Source of the DNA: Skeletonema tropicum
Lineage: Eukaryota; Bacillariophyta; Thalassiosirophyceae; Thalassiosirales; Thalassiosiraceae
Length of the DNA: 64,000 nucleotides
Assembly: GCA_037178625.1 (NCBI GenBank)
Contig: CM074139.1
Coordinates: 62,001-126,000, forward strand
Direction of reading: 5' to 3'
The translations under genes were made by a program, and so were the position numbers. Position 1 is the first letter of the stretch, and every line of letters starts with the position of its first letter. Of the stretch, positions 51,181 to 61,570 are shown one piece after another. The notes beneath the pieces were generated by a model, which did no database searches, was not told where the DNA came from, and saw only the letters and a program-made list of their open reading frames with translations.

Positions 51181-52053
51181 TCACAAATATGACTCAAGAT
51201 CTTTGAAGCATCTTGCACTTCTTTTTCTACTTCTTTGTCCTTTTGCTTCTTGTACTTGAACACTTGCATAATCCACAGCAGCTTCCTCCTCATTCTCATA
51301 ATGCCCAATGCAACTCTGCTTCCCGTTCACCTGTATTTGCGCCTTCCATTTCTTGAGTGCTTTATTGAAAGAGACGCCAGCGTATTTTGAAGTGCCATCT
51401 TTCACATATCCCTCGCTTTTCAGTATTGGGCGTTGTGGTGGCACATCGCTCAATTGAGTAATGAAGGACTTAATGTGACCTTTGTACTTGACTACTGCAC
51501 GGGCATAATCAGAAGCTGCTTCTTCTTCATTTTCATACGAGCCAATGTATCGCTGCTTCCCATCGATTTTGATTTTTGCCCTCCATTTGTTGGTTGCTTT
51601 GTCAAGACAGATTCCAGCGTATTTTGAGGAACCCTCTTTGATTCGCCCTTTGCTCTTGATAATTGGCATCTGTGGAGGAACATCGCTCAAATCAAGCAAG
51701 AATGCGTCAACCTTCTGGCGCTTCTTCGTCTTCGTCTTTGACTTGAATGGAAGTGGAAGAGCACGTTTCTTCTCTCCTACACTTTCATCATTTTGGCCAT
51801 GTACTGAGTACTCATCGCAGCACTTCTTATCGGTGGTAGCGCTGTCGGTGCATCCTTCAAGTCTACTCTGTTGACTATGCTCTTCAGCTTCACTCGTATC
51901 CTTAGCATCTGAGTCCATTAGCTCACCAGTGTGATGAATGCAACATAGGCCGCCTCTTAACTCGAAATGTACCACATTGGTGCATCCCCTAATTTGACAT
52001 AACTGAACCAATCCGCCGCCATGTTTAACGTCGTTGTTGTTGTCCGCAGCCAT
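51181..52053 (-). CDS. Double AP2-domain protein with N-terminal Cys/His motif
   Basis: 290 codons. Two AP2-type DNA-binding domains: ~143-192 (KYAGICLDKATNKWRAKIKI, then IGSYENEEEAASDYARA) and ~223-272 (KYAGVSFNKALKKWKAQIQV, then IGHYENEEEAAVDYA). Each is preceded by the same lead (LSDVPPQ-P-I-KS), so a ~90-residue module was duplicated. The N-terminus has a Cys/His motif (LCQIRGCTNVVH...GGLCCIHH, 18-41) like the repeats of the proteins at 7045 and 10267, and a worn second one (EGCTDSATTDKKCC). A basic KTKTKKRQK (~106-114) may be a nuclear signal. Probably a transcription factor; targets unknown. The C-terminus after the second domain is short and basic. Confidence 0.85.
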   Translation of the reverse strand: MAADNNNDVKHGGGLVQLCQIRGCTNVVHFELRGGLCCIHHTGELMDSDAKDTSEAEEHSQQSRLEGCTDSATTDKKCCDEYSVHGQNDESVGEKKRALPLPFKSKTKTKKRQKVDAFLLDLSDVPPQMPIIKSKGRIKEGSSKYAGICLDKATNKWRAKIKIDGKQRYIGSYENEEEAASDYARAVVKYKGHIKSFITQLSDVPPQRPILKSEGYVKDGTSKYAGVSFNKALKKWKAQIQVNGKQSCIGHYENEEEAAVDYASVQVQEAKGQRSRKRSARCFKDLESYL

Positions 52054-52851
52054 GATGCGATTGTTTATTCCTCCCTAGCTCTAGAGATCAGGTAGAGTGT
52101 TATCATCTGAATACTAATGGATGTCGGAACCTTATATATGGGCCGGTAAAATGTAGGAGTAAAATGTAAGCCTAAGGCCTACAAAAGTTCAAGTAAGTAA
52201 TTTTTTTTTAAGATAAATAAGTGATTAGTTTAGGATGGTATTCAGGAGCTGTTTACTGGGCAAGCTGGATGTAATTGTATCTTTGCAGTACATCAATACA
52301 TATTATGTAGCCAGCTAGAGCGAGAGAGAGAGCCGGTTGCCGGTTCGTTCCCGTTATTCTTCCCTTGGTTCCCGCTCAAGTTGGCTCTTCAAAGCTAGCA
52401 TAGCAAACAACACACTGGGTCTCGTTTGTGATTTCAGTGTGCGAACTGCTGTGCGAACTCAAGTAAGGGCTAGCAAGGTCCGAAAACGGGGGTGTTGGAC
52501 TGAAAACGCGCACACAACGTCACAAAACACAAAAGCTCAAGATCAAAGAACACAGATGCTTGATGCTTGTCTTGTTTACAATACCAGTGATACGTAGTTT
52601 ACCTATCACGAAATACCTAAAGCCTCAACAAAGAAGCAGACAACACCGCCGACACCATCACCATGATGAAGCCAACCTTCCTCTATGTCCCTACATACTC
52701 ATCTTCATCTCTCATTCTCTCTTGGTAGCAGTTAGTCGCCTTTGCATTGTGCCAATGTTGTATCAGCAGCTTGCAATTCTCATCACTGAAACTTTGCTGA
52801 GATGTTGGCTTCGCAGCATCTTGTGAACTCTATTAACTATATATCAAAAAC
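52054..52851. other. Upstream of the AP2 gene, no gene seen
   Basis: About 800 bp. It contains a T-run (52199-52210) and a short GA run (GCGAGAGAGAGAG near 52319). No supported gene. Confidence 0.35.
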
Positions 52852-53160
52852 ATGGCAACCTTGCTGCTTGTTTGCAGCTCTACTCGATTTACATCTGCCT
52901 TCATCGCACCGAATCAATCTCGTGCTCATCGGTTATCACCAAGCTCTCAAGATATACACACCACAACATCATCATCATCATTCAGCACGGCCTCAACAAA
53001 CTACGAGCTCAAGCGCAACCGAAGCCACACCAACTCATACAAACAAATGAAACTCAGCGCAGCTCTCCTCCCTCCCTCCCGATTAGCCGCCATTGGAATC
53101 GGCGTAGCAAAATGCATCGTTTTCATCAATTCTATCCCCGAAATTAGTGCCTCTATCTAG
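52852..53160 (+). CDS. Possible small plastid-targeted protein or leader fragment
   Basis: 102 codons. MATLLLVCSSTRFTSAFIAP has a hydrophobic start and an SAF-IAP site like diatom plastid presequences (compare AAFAP in the FCP genes), followed by a Ser/Thr/Arg-rich, acid-poor stretch, as in transit peptides. The last part (LAAIGIGVAKCIVFINSIP) runs into repeat R2 and may be chance reading. No mature domain is recognisable. Possibly the first exon of a lost plastid gene. Confidence 0.35.
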   Translation: MATLLLVCSSTRFTSAFIAPNQSRAHRLSPSSQDIHTTTSSSSFSTASTNYELKRNRSHTNSYKQMKLSAALLPPSRLAAIGIGVAKCIVFINSIPEISASI

Positions 53161-53645
53161 CCGCTCGCCTGGTCTAATTAACCCCTTCGTATCTTTCCCA
53201 ATGCCGCTGACGCTTATGTATTGCAAAGAAATTCGTACTCATCTGATTCCTTATGCTCAGACTTAATATAGTGAAGACGTTCTTCAAGCTGCTGAATTGC
53301 ATTCGCTAATGCAATCCTTAACTGTGGCCCTATCGACGCCGAAATGTCAAGGGAGAGATTCCTCTACTGCTCGTGTAGACTAGCTCTGAATACATTCTGT
53401 CAGGCCCCTCCTCACACTCACACCTTCCAGGAAAGCGTCGCTTTGTGCTGATGTGAGCTGCATTGTCGGATTATAGGAGGGATGTAATACCGTTCACTTA
53501 TTCGCTCATCATTTTGCTCCACCTCTAACTTCCCCTACTCCCTTGTTTTGTGAGTCAATGGATGGCCGTCGGGGAAAATCTAACGCCACTGATTTGTAAT
53601 TGAAGACCCAGCAACGCCGCGTGATCAAATAGCAACTGCGGCTGT
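53130..53645. repeat. Dispersed segment, copy R2
   Basis: Shares with R1 and R3 the ordered blocks listed for R1, and with R3 also the 3' part: GGAAAATCTAACGCCACTGA, TTTGTAATTGAAG and CGTGATCAAATAGCAAC. Confidence 0.7.
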
Positions 53646-55006
53646 AATGTTTTGTGCATCCATCTCATTTATGTATCAATGGAAAGAGATTGTGTGCTGA
53701 CTTGGGTTTATCACGCGTGCTGCGTCAAGTATTTTTAGCGTGACGTTAGATGGAGCACCGTACAATAGCGCCGCGTGGAGAGGGAGCATCCTCCCGTGTC
53801 GATTGATAATCCATATTATAGATGCTGAGAGGGGATGGTCGTGGAGTATTGGATGCTGAGGTTGTGATAGTTGGAGCATTTGGTTAGGGAGATTTCATCT
53901 TCGTCTTCTTCTTCATCATCAAGATGTTTATGTTGTTGTATTGAGATGGGTAGGCGGCTTGGCTGCCATCATCATTGATGAGATCATATTTGTTCTTTGT
54001 TACGCCTATCGTCGTTTGGTGGTACAAGTACAAATAATCATCAATGTAAATGTGTGTTGCAGTCGGAAGAGTCAAGAGTAAATACCTACTTATGTACGTA
54101 CCATACATATCATTGGCGAAGTCATGTGTGTCATTTTTGTCGGAGGGAAGTTTCAATACTATCGCACTGCTGCTCTGCACTCTTGCCTCTCGATACTCTT
54201 TGCTATGCATAATATATACTTATGCGGAAGGACAATGAAAGCAACAAGTAGAGACGAGGACGATATGATCGAGTGATGTGTATTGGAACCGAGCTTGACG
54301 GACACACTTGTTGAGTGGATCAAAAGAGGGATAGCAAAAGATCAAGCTAGCAGTGAAATAGGACCTATTATTTACATCTGACAAAACATGAGACACATTA
54401 TCTAACTTTCATTCTAAGAGCTACGGAGACAAAAACGTCAATTCCCAATCATCCCGTCTCACTATCTCTAGAGAGAGGCAGCAATAATGTGCCATAAGAC
54501 ACGCGACGGCGATGGACGCAACAACTTGAGAGCAGGCCCTGCTCGATTGATCAAACTAAACTTTCCGTCTTGTTCCTGCCCTGCTGTAAGGCCTTTCGTC
54601 AAGAGTCGTCTCTGGACGGTAGCTGTGTAGCTTGCGATACGCCTTGCGAAGAGACTGCCTCTATATGAATTACCAAGCACTGTTTTTAGAGATAGGAAAC
54701 AAAACAAAGATTCATTAGAAATACAAAATACAAAGATAGAGACAGCAAACAAACAAACACATCAAGATTTAAAAATGTTGGTGGAGATGCTTTTCAACGA
54801 GATTGAACGGTAGTTTAGCGACGGATTTATGGTCTAGCAAACCCTAAAGGAACTGTGCCAATCTTTCCCTGAGGAGGACGGACACTCTGTTTAAGCCTCG
54901 TCAGCACCTCCGAAGGCCGCCGTGACCAACCTTGGAAACCGACCGTTACTATCTCTCTCGGAACCCCAAATCGAGTACACCCGAAGGCGCAAAGAAAAGC
55001 TGGGCC
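53646..55006. other. Non-coding stretch
   Basis: About 1.36 kb. Frames at 53884-54210 and 54468-54752 have no recognisable domain and I do not call them. Confidence 0.35.
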
Positions 55007-55197
55007 AATTTAATTAATCGCCGGCTAACCTCGGCGATGGGCCTTATTTGTATAGCACCGGCTTTGCCTCGGTGCTGGGACTGAGCCCTGGGCCAATTTG
55101 TATAGCACCGGCTTCCACGGTGCTGGGCCAATTTGTATAGCACCGGCTTCCACGGTGCTGGGCCAATTTGTATAGCGCCGGCTTCCACGGCGCTGAA
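55007..55197. repeat. Array of five hairpins with compensatory stem changes
   Basis: Five 7-bp stems follow one another: ATCGCCG/CGGCGAT (55017-55038), AGCACCG/CGGTGCT (55054-55076, 55104-55124, 55139-55159) and AGCGCCG/CGGCGCT (55174-55194), with loops of 7-9 bases starting GCT. Each is preceded by GGGCCAATTT or a variant. The last three are a 35-bp tandem repeat. Where a stem base differs between units, its partner differs too (T-A for G-C at position 2 and G-C for A-T at position 4), so pairing is kept. Whether the active form is RNA or DNA is unknown. Confidence 0.8.
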
Positions 55198-55489
55198 GTT
55201 GTTGCTCGATCAGCCATTAAAACCGGACAGGGGATCATGAATCGGTTGTAACTCACCTGTAATCATCGATCGTCGGTTGCAGTCGTTCGCGGCGGAGCCT
55301 GCTTCAAAGCGGTGGCGATGCTTGCGGGTGAACGCTGTTGGGAGGCGGCGGTAGTATAGCAAGCGGCCGGCCAGCGGAGGGCGGAGAATTGGCCGACATG
55401 GTGGTTTGGTAGCGAATGATGTTGACAGTTTGCTCGATGAAAAATTATGAGCACAGCAAGCAGCGGCATGAGGCTCGCAACAGCAATTT

Positions 55490-55625
55490 GCCATTCATGA
55501 TTGAATGAATGGCTTTGAGAGATCCTCACGATGCTGTCTGTCGGCATGATTGAATGAATGGCTCTCCGGTGCTTTTGGTCGGCATGATTGAATTGACGTT
55601 GCGATGGTCGGCATGATTGATTTTT
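55490..55625. repeat. Short direct repeats (GGCATGATTGA)
   Basis: CATGATTGAATGAATGGCT occurs near 55496 and 55545, with shorter versions (TCGGCATGATTGA) near 55580 and 55608. A small irregular array, with no coding function seen. Confidence 0.5.
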
Positions 55626-55927
55626 TGTGAGCGATTTTGGTGGACATTATTTCGAGTACCGAGTGATGTTTAAGTTGAAGTTGGTACGAGAAAAGAAGTC
55701 TTGGTCTTCCTTACTTCTTACTTATCATGACATACTTACACGACAGCAAATGAAAGCCAAAAGCACATTCTTAGCTGCTATTACATGAGACGTGATCAGA
55801 TCGACACCCCCATTCATAAAAGTTTTAACGCATTCATTAATGTGTTCATTCATGGCAATTATCTTCAGTGCTACTTCTATACATCAGTAAGTGACCTGCG
55901 AAGATGATTTCGACAGCTTTGAATGTA
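55626..55927. other. Non-coding spacer
   Basis: About 300 bp. Nothing recognised. Confidence 0.35.
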
Positions 55928-56359
55928 TCATTTCTGCAGCTTCTTTGTAGAAGGAGATAGTTTGTATCTCAGAGCTGATCTAATTGGCACAATAATCCTC
56001 TGCAGTTGTGTAGAGTCGTTCTTCGTTACCGCTACCGCTACTGCGTATGAGAGAGTTATTTCACATCGTTCCATGGCTTGCCCGAGGGACAAGTGCAGGG
56101 CCTCCAATGCTCGAAGTACATTCATCATTCCCTCTGCTTTAAGATGGGAAGAACTAACTACTGATAAAAATACACCACATGGCGCAATGATGGATGATTC
56201 AGCTGACTGACTTCTTTGTGGATGAATACAGCTGGAGAGAGTCGTTAGTCTTCGTCTCTTGAGATTGAGATTGTGAATTCTGACAAATTTGCTGCGCCAA
56301 TGATGTGTCGTCCGATTACCGTTCATTGATATGATGTCACAAATGAATCCACGCTGCAA
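55928..56359 (-). other. Possible coding fragment, unrecognised
   Basis: A 143-codon minus-strand frame whose second half looks protein-like (EGMMNVLRALEALHLSLGQA, then IVPIRSALRYKLSPSTKKLQ) and resembles a helical repeat. The first half does not. No start context or domain supports it. It may be an exon or relic of a gene like the decayed one at 57787-60264. Confidence 0.3.
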
Positions 56360-56416
56360 GGGTCAATCTTGCTTTAACTATGCTGTTCGTAAGACACAAG
56401 GATTCATCTCACAACC

Positions 56417-56436
56417 TAACCCTAACCCTAAAGCAT
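56417..56436. repeat. Short interstitial telomere-like repeat
   Basis: About 2.5 units of CCCTAA (CCTAACCCTAACCCTAAAG). Too short to mean more than a possible fragment or chance. Confidence 0.4.
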
Positions 56437-56465
56437 CTAAAAGTACAATATTGCGGCGTCAAGCT

Positions 56466-57150
56466 TCATCTAATGAGTGCCGCTGACGCTATGTATTGCA
56501 AAGAAATTCATACCTGTACTCATCTGATTCCTGAACCGCTCAAAAGTAGTACTTATTATATCGTGAGAAAGGACAGCCAAGGATGGGCTCTGTCCTCAAT
56601 TGACTCGAGAAATCGAAGACGTAACACAACCATAAGGTTGAATCAATCCTGGCCAGGAGACCAATTGGGTCTTCTGGCTTGGGGTGCGATCTGAGAAACA
56701 GCTGTGGAGGAAGTATGAAGCATCAATACTGACGACGCAGCACACATGTTGGTTAATTATCATTATTTCGCCCCTAGAGGGCTAATCAGACGTACTTACT
56801 TTGAAATTTCAGTTATTATCATCTGATTCCTTCTGCTCAGAATTTACAGTGATGGCGTTCTTCAAGCTACTGAATTGCATCGTCAATGCAATCATTTACT
56901 GTGAACCTTTCGACGCAGAAAGCATGTTGATGTAAAGGTTGTGAGTTGTAAGTCCTGGCGACTAGGAAGGATATAATACCGTTCACTTACTCGCAGATCA
57001 TTTCGTTCCCTCTCCAATTTCTCCTACTCCCACATTTTGCATTATTTTGCATTACGTCATAAATGGCCGTCGTGGAAAATCTAACGCCACTGATTTGTAA
57101 TTGAAGGCGCGGCAACGCAGCGTGATCAAATAGCAACAATGGCTGCTGTA
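56466..57150. repeat. Dispersed segment, copy R3, interrupted by a LINE
   Basis: Same ordered blocks as R1 and R2. The LINE fragment at 56533-56818 splits the block CTGATTCCT...GCTCAGA. The 3' part, to CGTGATCAAATAGCAAC near 57137, matches R2. Confidence 0.7.
56533..56818 (+). mobile_element. 286-bp 5'-truncated LINE family A copy
   Basis: It starts within the last codons of ORF2 (TATCGTGAGAAAGGACAGCC, compare the end of the frame before 4262) and carries the whole 3' UTR (CCTGGCCAGGAGACC, GGTGCGATCTGAGAAACAGC, TTTCGCCCCTAGAGGGCTAA). It is flanked by a 13-bp direct repeat (TCATCTGATTCCT) at 56520-56532 and 56819-56831. It interrupts repeat copy R3, which gives the empty site by comparison with R1 and R2. 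Confidence 0.9.
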
Positions 57151-57786
57151 ATTCTTAGAACAGAGTTATCGCCATGTTTGGCTGCTGTCAACATTGTTCT
57201 TCATCATCGATACGGAATAATCTTGCTTACGACAAAACCGTCGTTGAAGGAAGAGGTACATATGAGACATGTGAGCCTCAAAAATGTGATGTGTTCCTTC
57301 AACATACAAACACTCGGTACTCAACTTGTCCGCATTTGGAGGACACTGTTCACCAGCATAAGTACAAACCGTCACCGTTCACACTTACTTACCACCATTG
57401 TTACTCAGACAGAGTTTGTCGTGGCATCGGTAGGGACAAGATAGCAGCTTGGATTTTGAGCAGTGAGGGGGGCCATCTCATCCCCAACTAGTGCCCTACA
57501 ATCCCATCGCGTATCTTCATCAGTGGCACATCTGCTGCCTCTCTGGAGTAGAGAGACGAGATGATCGGGATTAGCGTTTCCGTCTTCACATGAATAGAGT
57601 TGATGCTGGTCGGTAGACAAGTGTCTTGTGTGGCTACAAGATGTAAATAGTTTATGACACAGCTTTTAGTTCCAATTAATTTGAAGTCCAATGTGATCTT
57701 GATCTTCGCCCTCTCAAGATTCGAAATGGAAGGTTGTTGCACTTTTAACGGTAAGAATCGGCCTAATATTGATGTAGTTACATGAT
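57151..57786. other. Spacer with an unplaced Cys-rich frame
   Basis: No certain gene. A plus-strand frame at 57174-57491 is Cys/His-rich (MFGCCQHCSSSS, TCEPQKCDVFLQ, YHHCYSDRVC) but matches no domain I know and overlaps another frame. Confidence 0.3.
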
Positions 57787-60264
57787 TTATACCCCACCCG
57801 AGGTGGATCCGGGGTGTGGGCATCTTCTGGTTAACCCAATCCGTCGGGTTGCATCTTTACACCAATGGCACTGCTCTTTCATGTGCAACTGATTTGCGTA
57901 CCTCTCGAGCTCTTTGAAATCAGATACAGCTGAAGATTTTCCAAGAAGCTTCCGTCTCTTCCTCGATTTAGCTCGTCCTACTGCTTCTTCCGCCTCATCA
58001 AATTCCGCACAAGTACGGTGAATATCGAAACGATAGTGACATTCATCACATTCCCAATCTAGATTTTTTCCCTCCTCTCTCAGGGTATGTATGCATCAGC
58101 TTGTGCACTGAATTACATTCGAGCAATGACCCAGAGATTGTCCAAAAGGGTTCTTGGTTATATCCAACAGATCACTCCATGCCAACGCAATTTGATGCAC
58201 CAAGGCTATGCTGTCATGGCAAACCACTAGCTGCTGAGGATCATTGCTCACATCAGGAGAGCATTTCGTACAGGCTCTGAACCAATTCATTGACAAAATC
58301 ATGTGTAATGCTTGATTCACAAAGCCATCTGGCAAGTCTTCTCCACTCGAGATAGCGCCTTTTATTATGTGTAGACATGCACGCAATACTCTGCGAATTT
58401 TCTTGCCAAATTTCCAGTCAATAGACCACCAGCTCATCCTGTCGGAGAGTTTCGCCCAGAATTCTTTGTTCCATGCCTTAGTGCATAAGCTCACAGATCA
58501 GTAATTTTGCCATAGTGAACAGCAATAGCAGCTCTTTCATCGATGAATGAGATTGAGGGGACGCCGTCTGCCCCCTCACCATCTTCGCGTTTTGCAGCGT
58601 AATCAGGTCTTACACTCCATTCTGAGTCTATGATGAGAGCGACCAAGTTGTTCGGCTGCAAAAATGGTGGAAGCTGGTCCTGTTGTAGTTGCGTATTGCG
58701 CCATGCTTCATCAACGGTAGCGATTGCGCCCAGCGTAGGTTCAAGCAAAAAGTCCAAGACACGACACAGAGCCAATGCTTCTCGGCAGAGATGAGAGATA
58801 TGAGGGGTCTGTTCCAAGAGAAGCAAAGCTTTTGCCTCCAACACTGCCACGAGGGCCTTTGCCGCTGACTTGGGCTGGCCTTCAAGAGTTCTAGTCTCAT
58901 GTCGGTAATGATAGCTGGCACTCCACGCATTGCTGGAAAAGAATACTTCATAATCTCCCTCATCTCTGAAGTTATTCACCGCCCATCGGCCCCGTCCATA
59001 CTCGTCATAATTATCAAATTGCACCACGCCATCTGGAGAACACAAAGCGTTCCTTAGCCATCTAAGTCCCAGTTCAAGCACGATATAGCTGTTGTCATGG
59101 ACATAGTGCATGATCGTGGAAGTGACGAATAGGGACGCCTTCTCTGATAAACCCGTCTTGAACTCTGAGACATTGATAAAATTCGTCTCAATATCGTTAG
59201 CATTGCCGACCAAGAAGAGCGGATCGATTGCTCTGTAATGTTCGATCAACTCTGCAATTGTATCCGAAGCCAGAAAAGGAGACCTCACAAGCACCCTGGC
59301 AATAAAGCCTTTAATCATTTCGTCTCGTTACTTCTCTGTAAATTGTTGTCGCTTCCCAGATTTGGCGTATGAGTTCATAGTATGATGCCCACCTCTTGTT
59401 TCGTGTACTACCTGTAGGCTGCGGAGTGTTTTAAGAATGACTTCATCGATGTAAGTTCGACGACTATCCACCTCGTCGGCGTCATTGAGCTGGTTAGAGA
59501 TGATGCTTGAGACGATTGCATCTGACCAGGTTAGCTGAATTCAGTTCTAGAGGGAGTCTATGATCGATTGACAATATTAATAATTGTGAGTGTTACTACT
59601 ACTGGACTTCTTCATGGTTGTTAATGGATATGGAGATGATGCTGTCGACGTGGATCTTTCCTACGCACTTCTTCTGAATATCTACGTAAAGAGATCGATA
59701 CATAAATACTATTATGCCAGTACCTATCGTACCTCGACAGCATCCATTGCAGATTCTTTACCACGACGGCGTGAGTATGCCATCCCCATCCAAACTCGAG
59801 ATTGATGCACATCTTCATTGAAAATCTTGCTGTGAGAAGAGGAATTCGGATCCCTCACTTTCACTTTGAGGAAAGTCTCTAGGAGAGCGGCTTGAACGTC
59901 TTGGCATGTGTCGCATCCAACGCTAGTAAACAATGCCGAGAAGCACGCAGACAAACTGCTCAGTGGAGATATTGAGTAGTATCCAATGAGAAAACGATCC
60001 TCCTCAATCTCCTTCAAAGATCCTATCACATCCAACGCAAATGATATGAGGCCTGTCCTAACGCCTATTTGCACGGAAGAAAACAACGCGAGCGTGAAGC
60101 AAAAGGTGGAGCGGCAGCCTTCTTCCATCAAGAACTTGGCTGACTCGTACAAAACCAGTATGAGCTCGAACGTGTTCAAATGGAAAAGATGATGTAATGA
60201 AAGTGTTAGCTTCCAAGGCATCAAGGATGGCTTGTTTTGCAATCCTGTCCATCTCGATCATCAA
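57787..60264 (-). pseudogene. Decayed multi-exon gene of unknown function
   Basis: Coding pieces in order on the minus strand: MMIEMDRIAKQAILDALEAN from 60264; a frame change near 60200-60150; FELILVLYESAKFLMEEG to SAMDAVE, ending at a GT donor at 59732; intron 59535-59732; LTWSDAIVSSIISNQLNDAD onward from 59534; an in-frame TAA at 59328-59330; then 59318-58491 (IDPLFLVGNAND, LEGQPKSAAKALVAVLEAKA, PSISFIDERAAIAVHY); a frame change with about 8 extra bases near 58486-58493; CTKAWNKEFW to LGHCSN; a possible 42-bp intron (58075-58116); and a Cys/His-rich end (WECDECHYRFDIHRTC, MKEQCHWC). Introns preserve phase, while the stop and frame changes do not. The protein is mainly helical, and the C-terminus could bind zinc. 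I do not recognise the family. Confidence 0.65.
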
Positions 60265-60612
60265 CGTGAGATTTTATGCCTTCTCCAAAGTCCAAAGAAA
60301 TGTTGAAAGGAATTTGCAGCAACTCATCTGCATTGTATCGGCTGCAATGATGAAAATGCATCATAAATACCTCTAGTAATATCAGAAGAGCAGCAGATGT
60401 GTGTGAACTTTTGCTGGCAGCTATGCAAACGGAGACAGAAAGCAAACTTGCTGATAGAACTGACGAATAAGTATTTAAGTACTTGTGTACTTTTAAGTAA
60501 GTAAAAAGGCGCAGCAAGCGAATGAAGCAAGCAACATGTTTGAGTACCGTGAAACGCCGTTGTGACAAGTACAGTTTTGCAAGAAGAAATACGTGGTGTG
60601 CGCATCACGTAG
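60265..60612. other. Spacer between the decayed gene and FCP copy 2
   Basis: About 350 bp with no supported gene. It must hold the distal promoter of FCP copy 2. Confidence 0.4.
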
Positions 60613-60891
60613 CTTGAAGCTTGAAGCACAAGATTTCAAGATTTGGACATCAAAAAAGCATTGCTCTGCTTCATGCACTCAGCCTGCTCATAAAATCAAA
60701 ACAACCACAACAACTTATCAACCATGAAGTCTGCCATCATCGCTGCCCTTATCGGCTCTGCCGCCGCTTTCGCCCCTGCCCAAAACAAGGCCGCCACCAC
60801 CTCCTTGAACGCCTTCGAGGATGAGCTCGGTGCCCAGCCTCCTCTCGGATTCTTCGATCCCTTCGGCATGCTCTCTGGAGACTGCTCCCAA

Positions 60892-60956
<65 letters not shown>

Positions 60957-61155
60957 CGGCCAGATCGTCACCCGTGCCGGAATCCACCTTCCCGGAAACA
61001 TTGACTACGCTGGAAACTCCTTCGACTCCTTCCCCAACGGTGTTGCCGCCTTGATCGGACCTGATGCCATCCCCTTCGAGGGACAAGGCCAGATCATCGC
61101 CTTCATTGGCTGGTTGGAGATTGCCTTCATGCGTGATGTTCCCGGAACTGGAAAT

Positions 61156-61196
<41 letters not shown>

Positions 61197-61570
61197 CTGG
61201 GATGACTTTGATGAAGAGACCAAGCTTCAGAAGCGTGCTATTGAGTTGAACAACGGCCGTGCTGCCATGTTCGGAATCCTTGGACTTATGGTCCATGAGG
61301 AGATCCAGCCCCTTGGATATGATCCCGATCTTCCCATCATCGGACACCTTCAATAAATTGCCTGTTTGATATATTGTACATATACAAAACACATGTTGTA
61401 CTATACAATAGAAGGAACACGCTCGTACATTTTTTGTACTTGAGCCGAGTCTTTGGAAGAGGAGGAACTCAAAGCTAGATAATGTGTACCATAATAATAA
61501 AAGAACCATTCTCTTCTACAATATGCAATACAAGTATGATTGTGGTATTATTTATGATATGCAGTAGTTT
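60613..61570 (+). repeat. Duplicated FCP segment, copy 2
   Basis: Direct duplicate of 49277-50236, with small indels in the leader and 3' UTR. Confidence 0.8.
60724..61356 (+). CDS. Fucoxanthin-chlorophyll a/c-binding protein (Lhcf type), copy 2
   Basis: 210 codons; the protein is identical to the one encoded at 49389. By eye the two coding regions differ at four positions, all synonymous (CAG/CAA, CAC/CAT, CCT/CCC, ATT/ATC). It has the same signal/transit start ending AAFAP, the same three helices with their chlorophyll-ligand motifs (E-x2-H-x-R in helix 1 and E-x2-N-x-R in helix 3) and the same codon bias. The 5' leader and 3' UTR are conserved but have diverged more than the coding part, which fits strong constraint or gene conversion on the coding region. 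It lies in the same orientation 11.3 kb downstream of copy 1, with unrelated upstream DNA beyond about 110 bp, so the promoters may differ. Confidence 0.97.

Noticed and set aside
54949..55188. Repetitive minus-strand frame (CYTNWP / GAIQIGP repeats)
   Set aside because: It is simply the hairpin array read as codons. Stem pairing, not codon structure, is conserved.
56417..56436. Telomere array or chromosome-end junction
   Set aside because: Only about 2.5 CCCTAA units within ordinary sequence; not a telomere.
50262..57150. CRISPR-like array from the three spaced repeats
   Set aside because: Repeats are ~450 bp, diverged and ~3 kb apart in a eukaryotic context.
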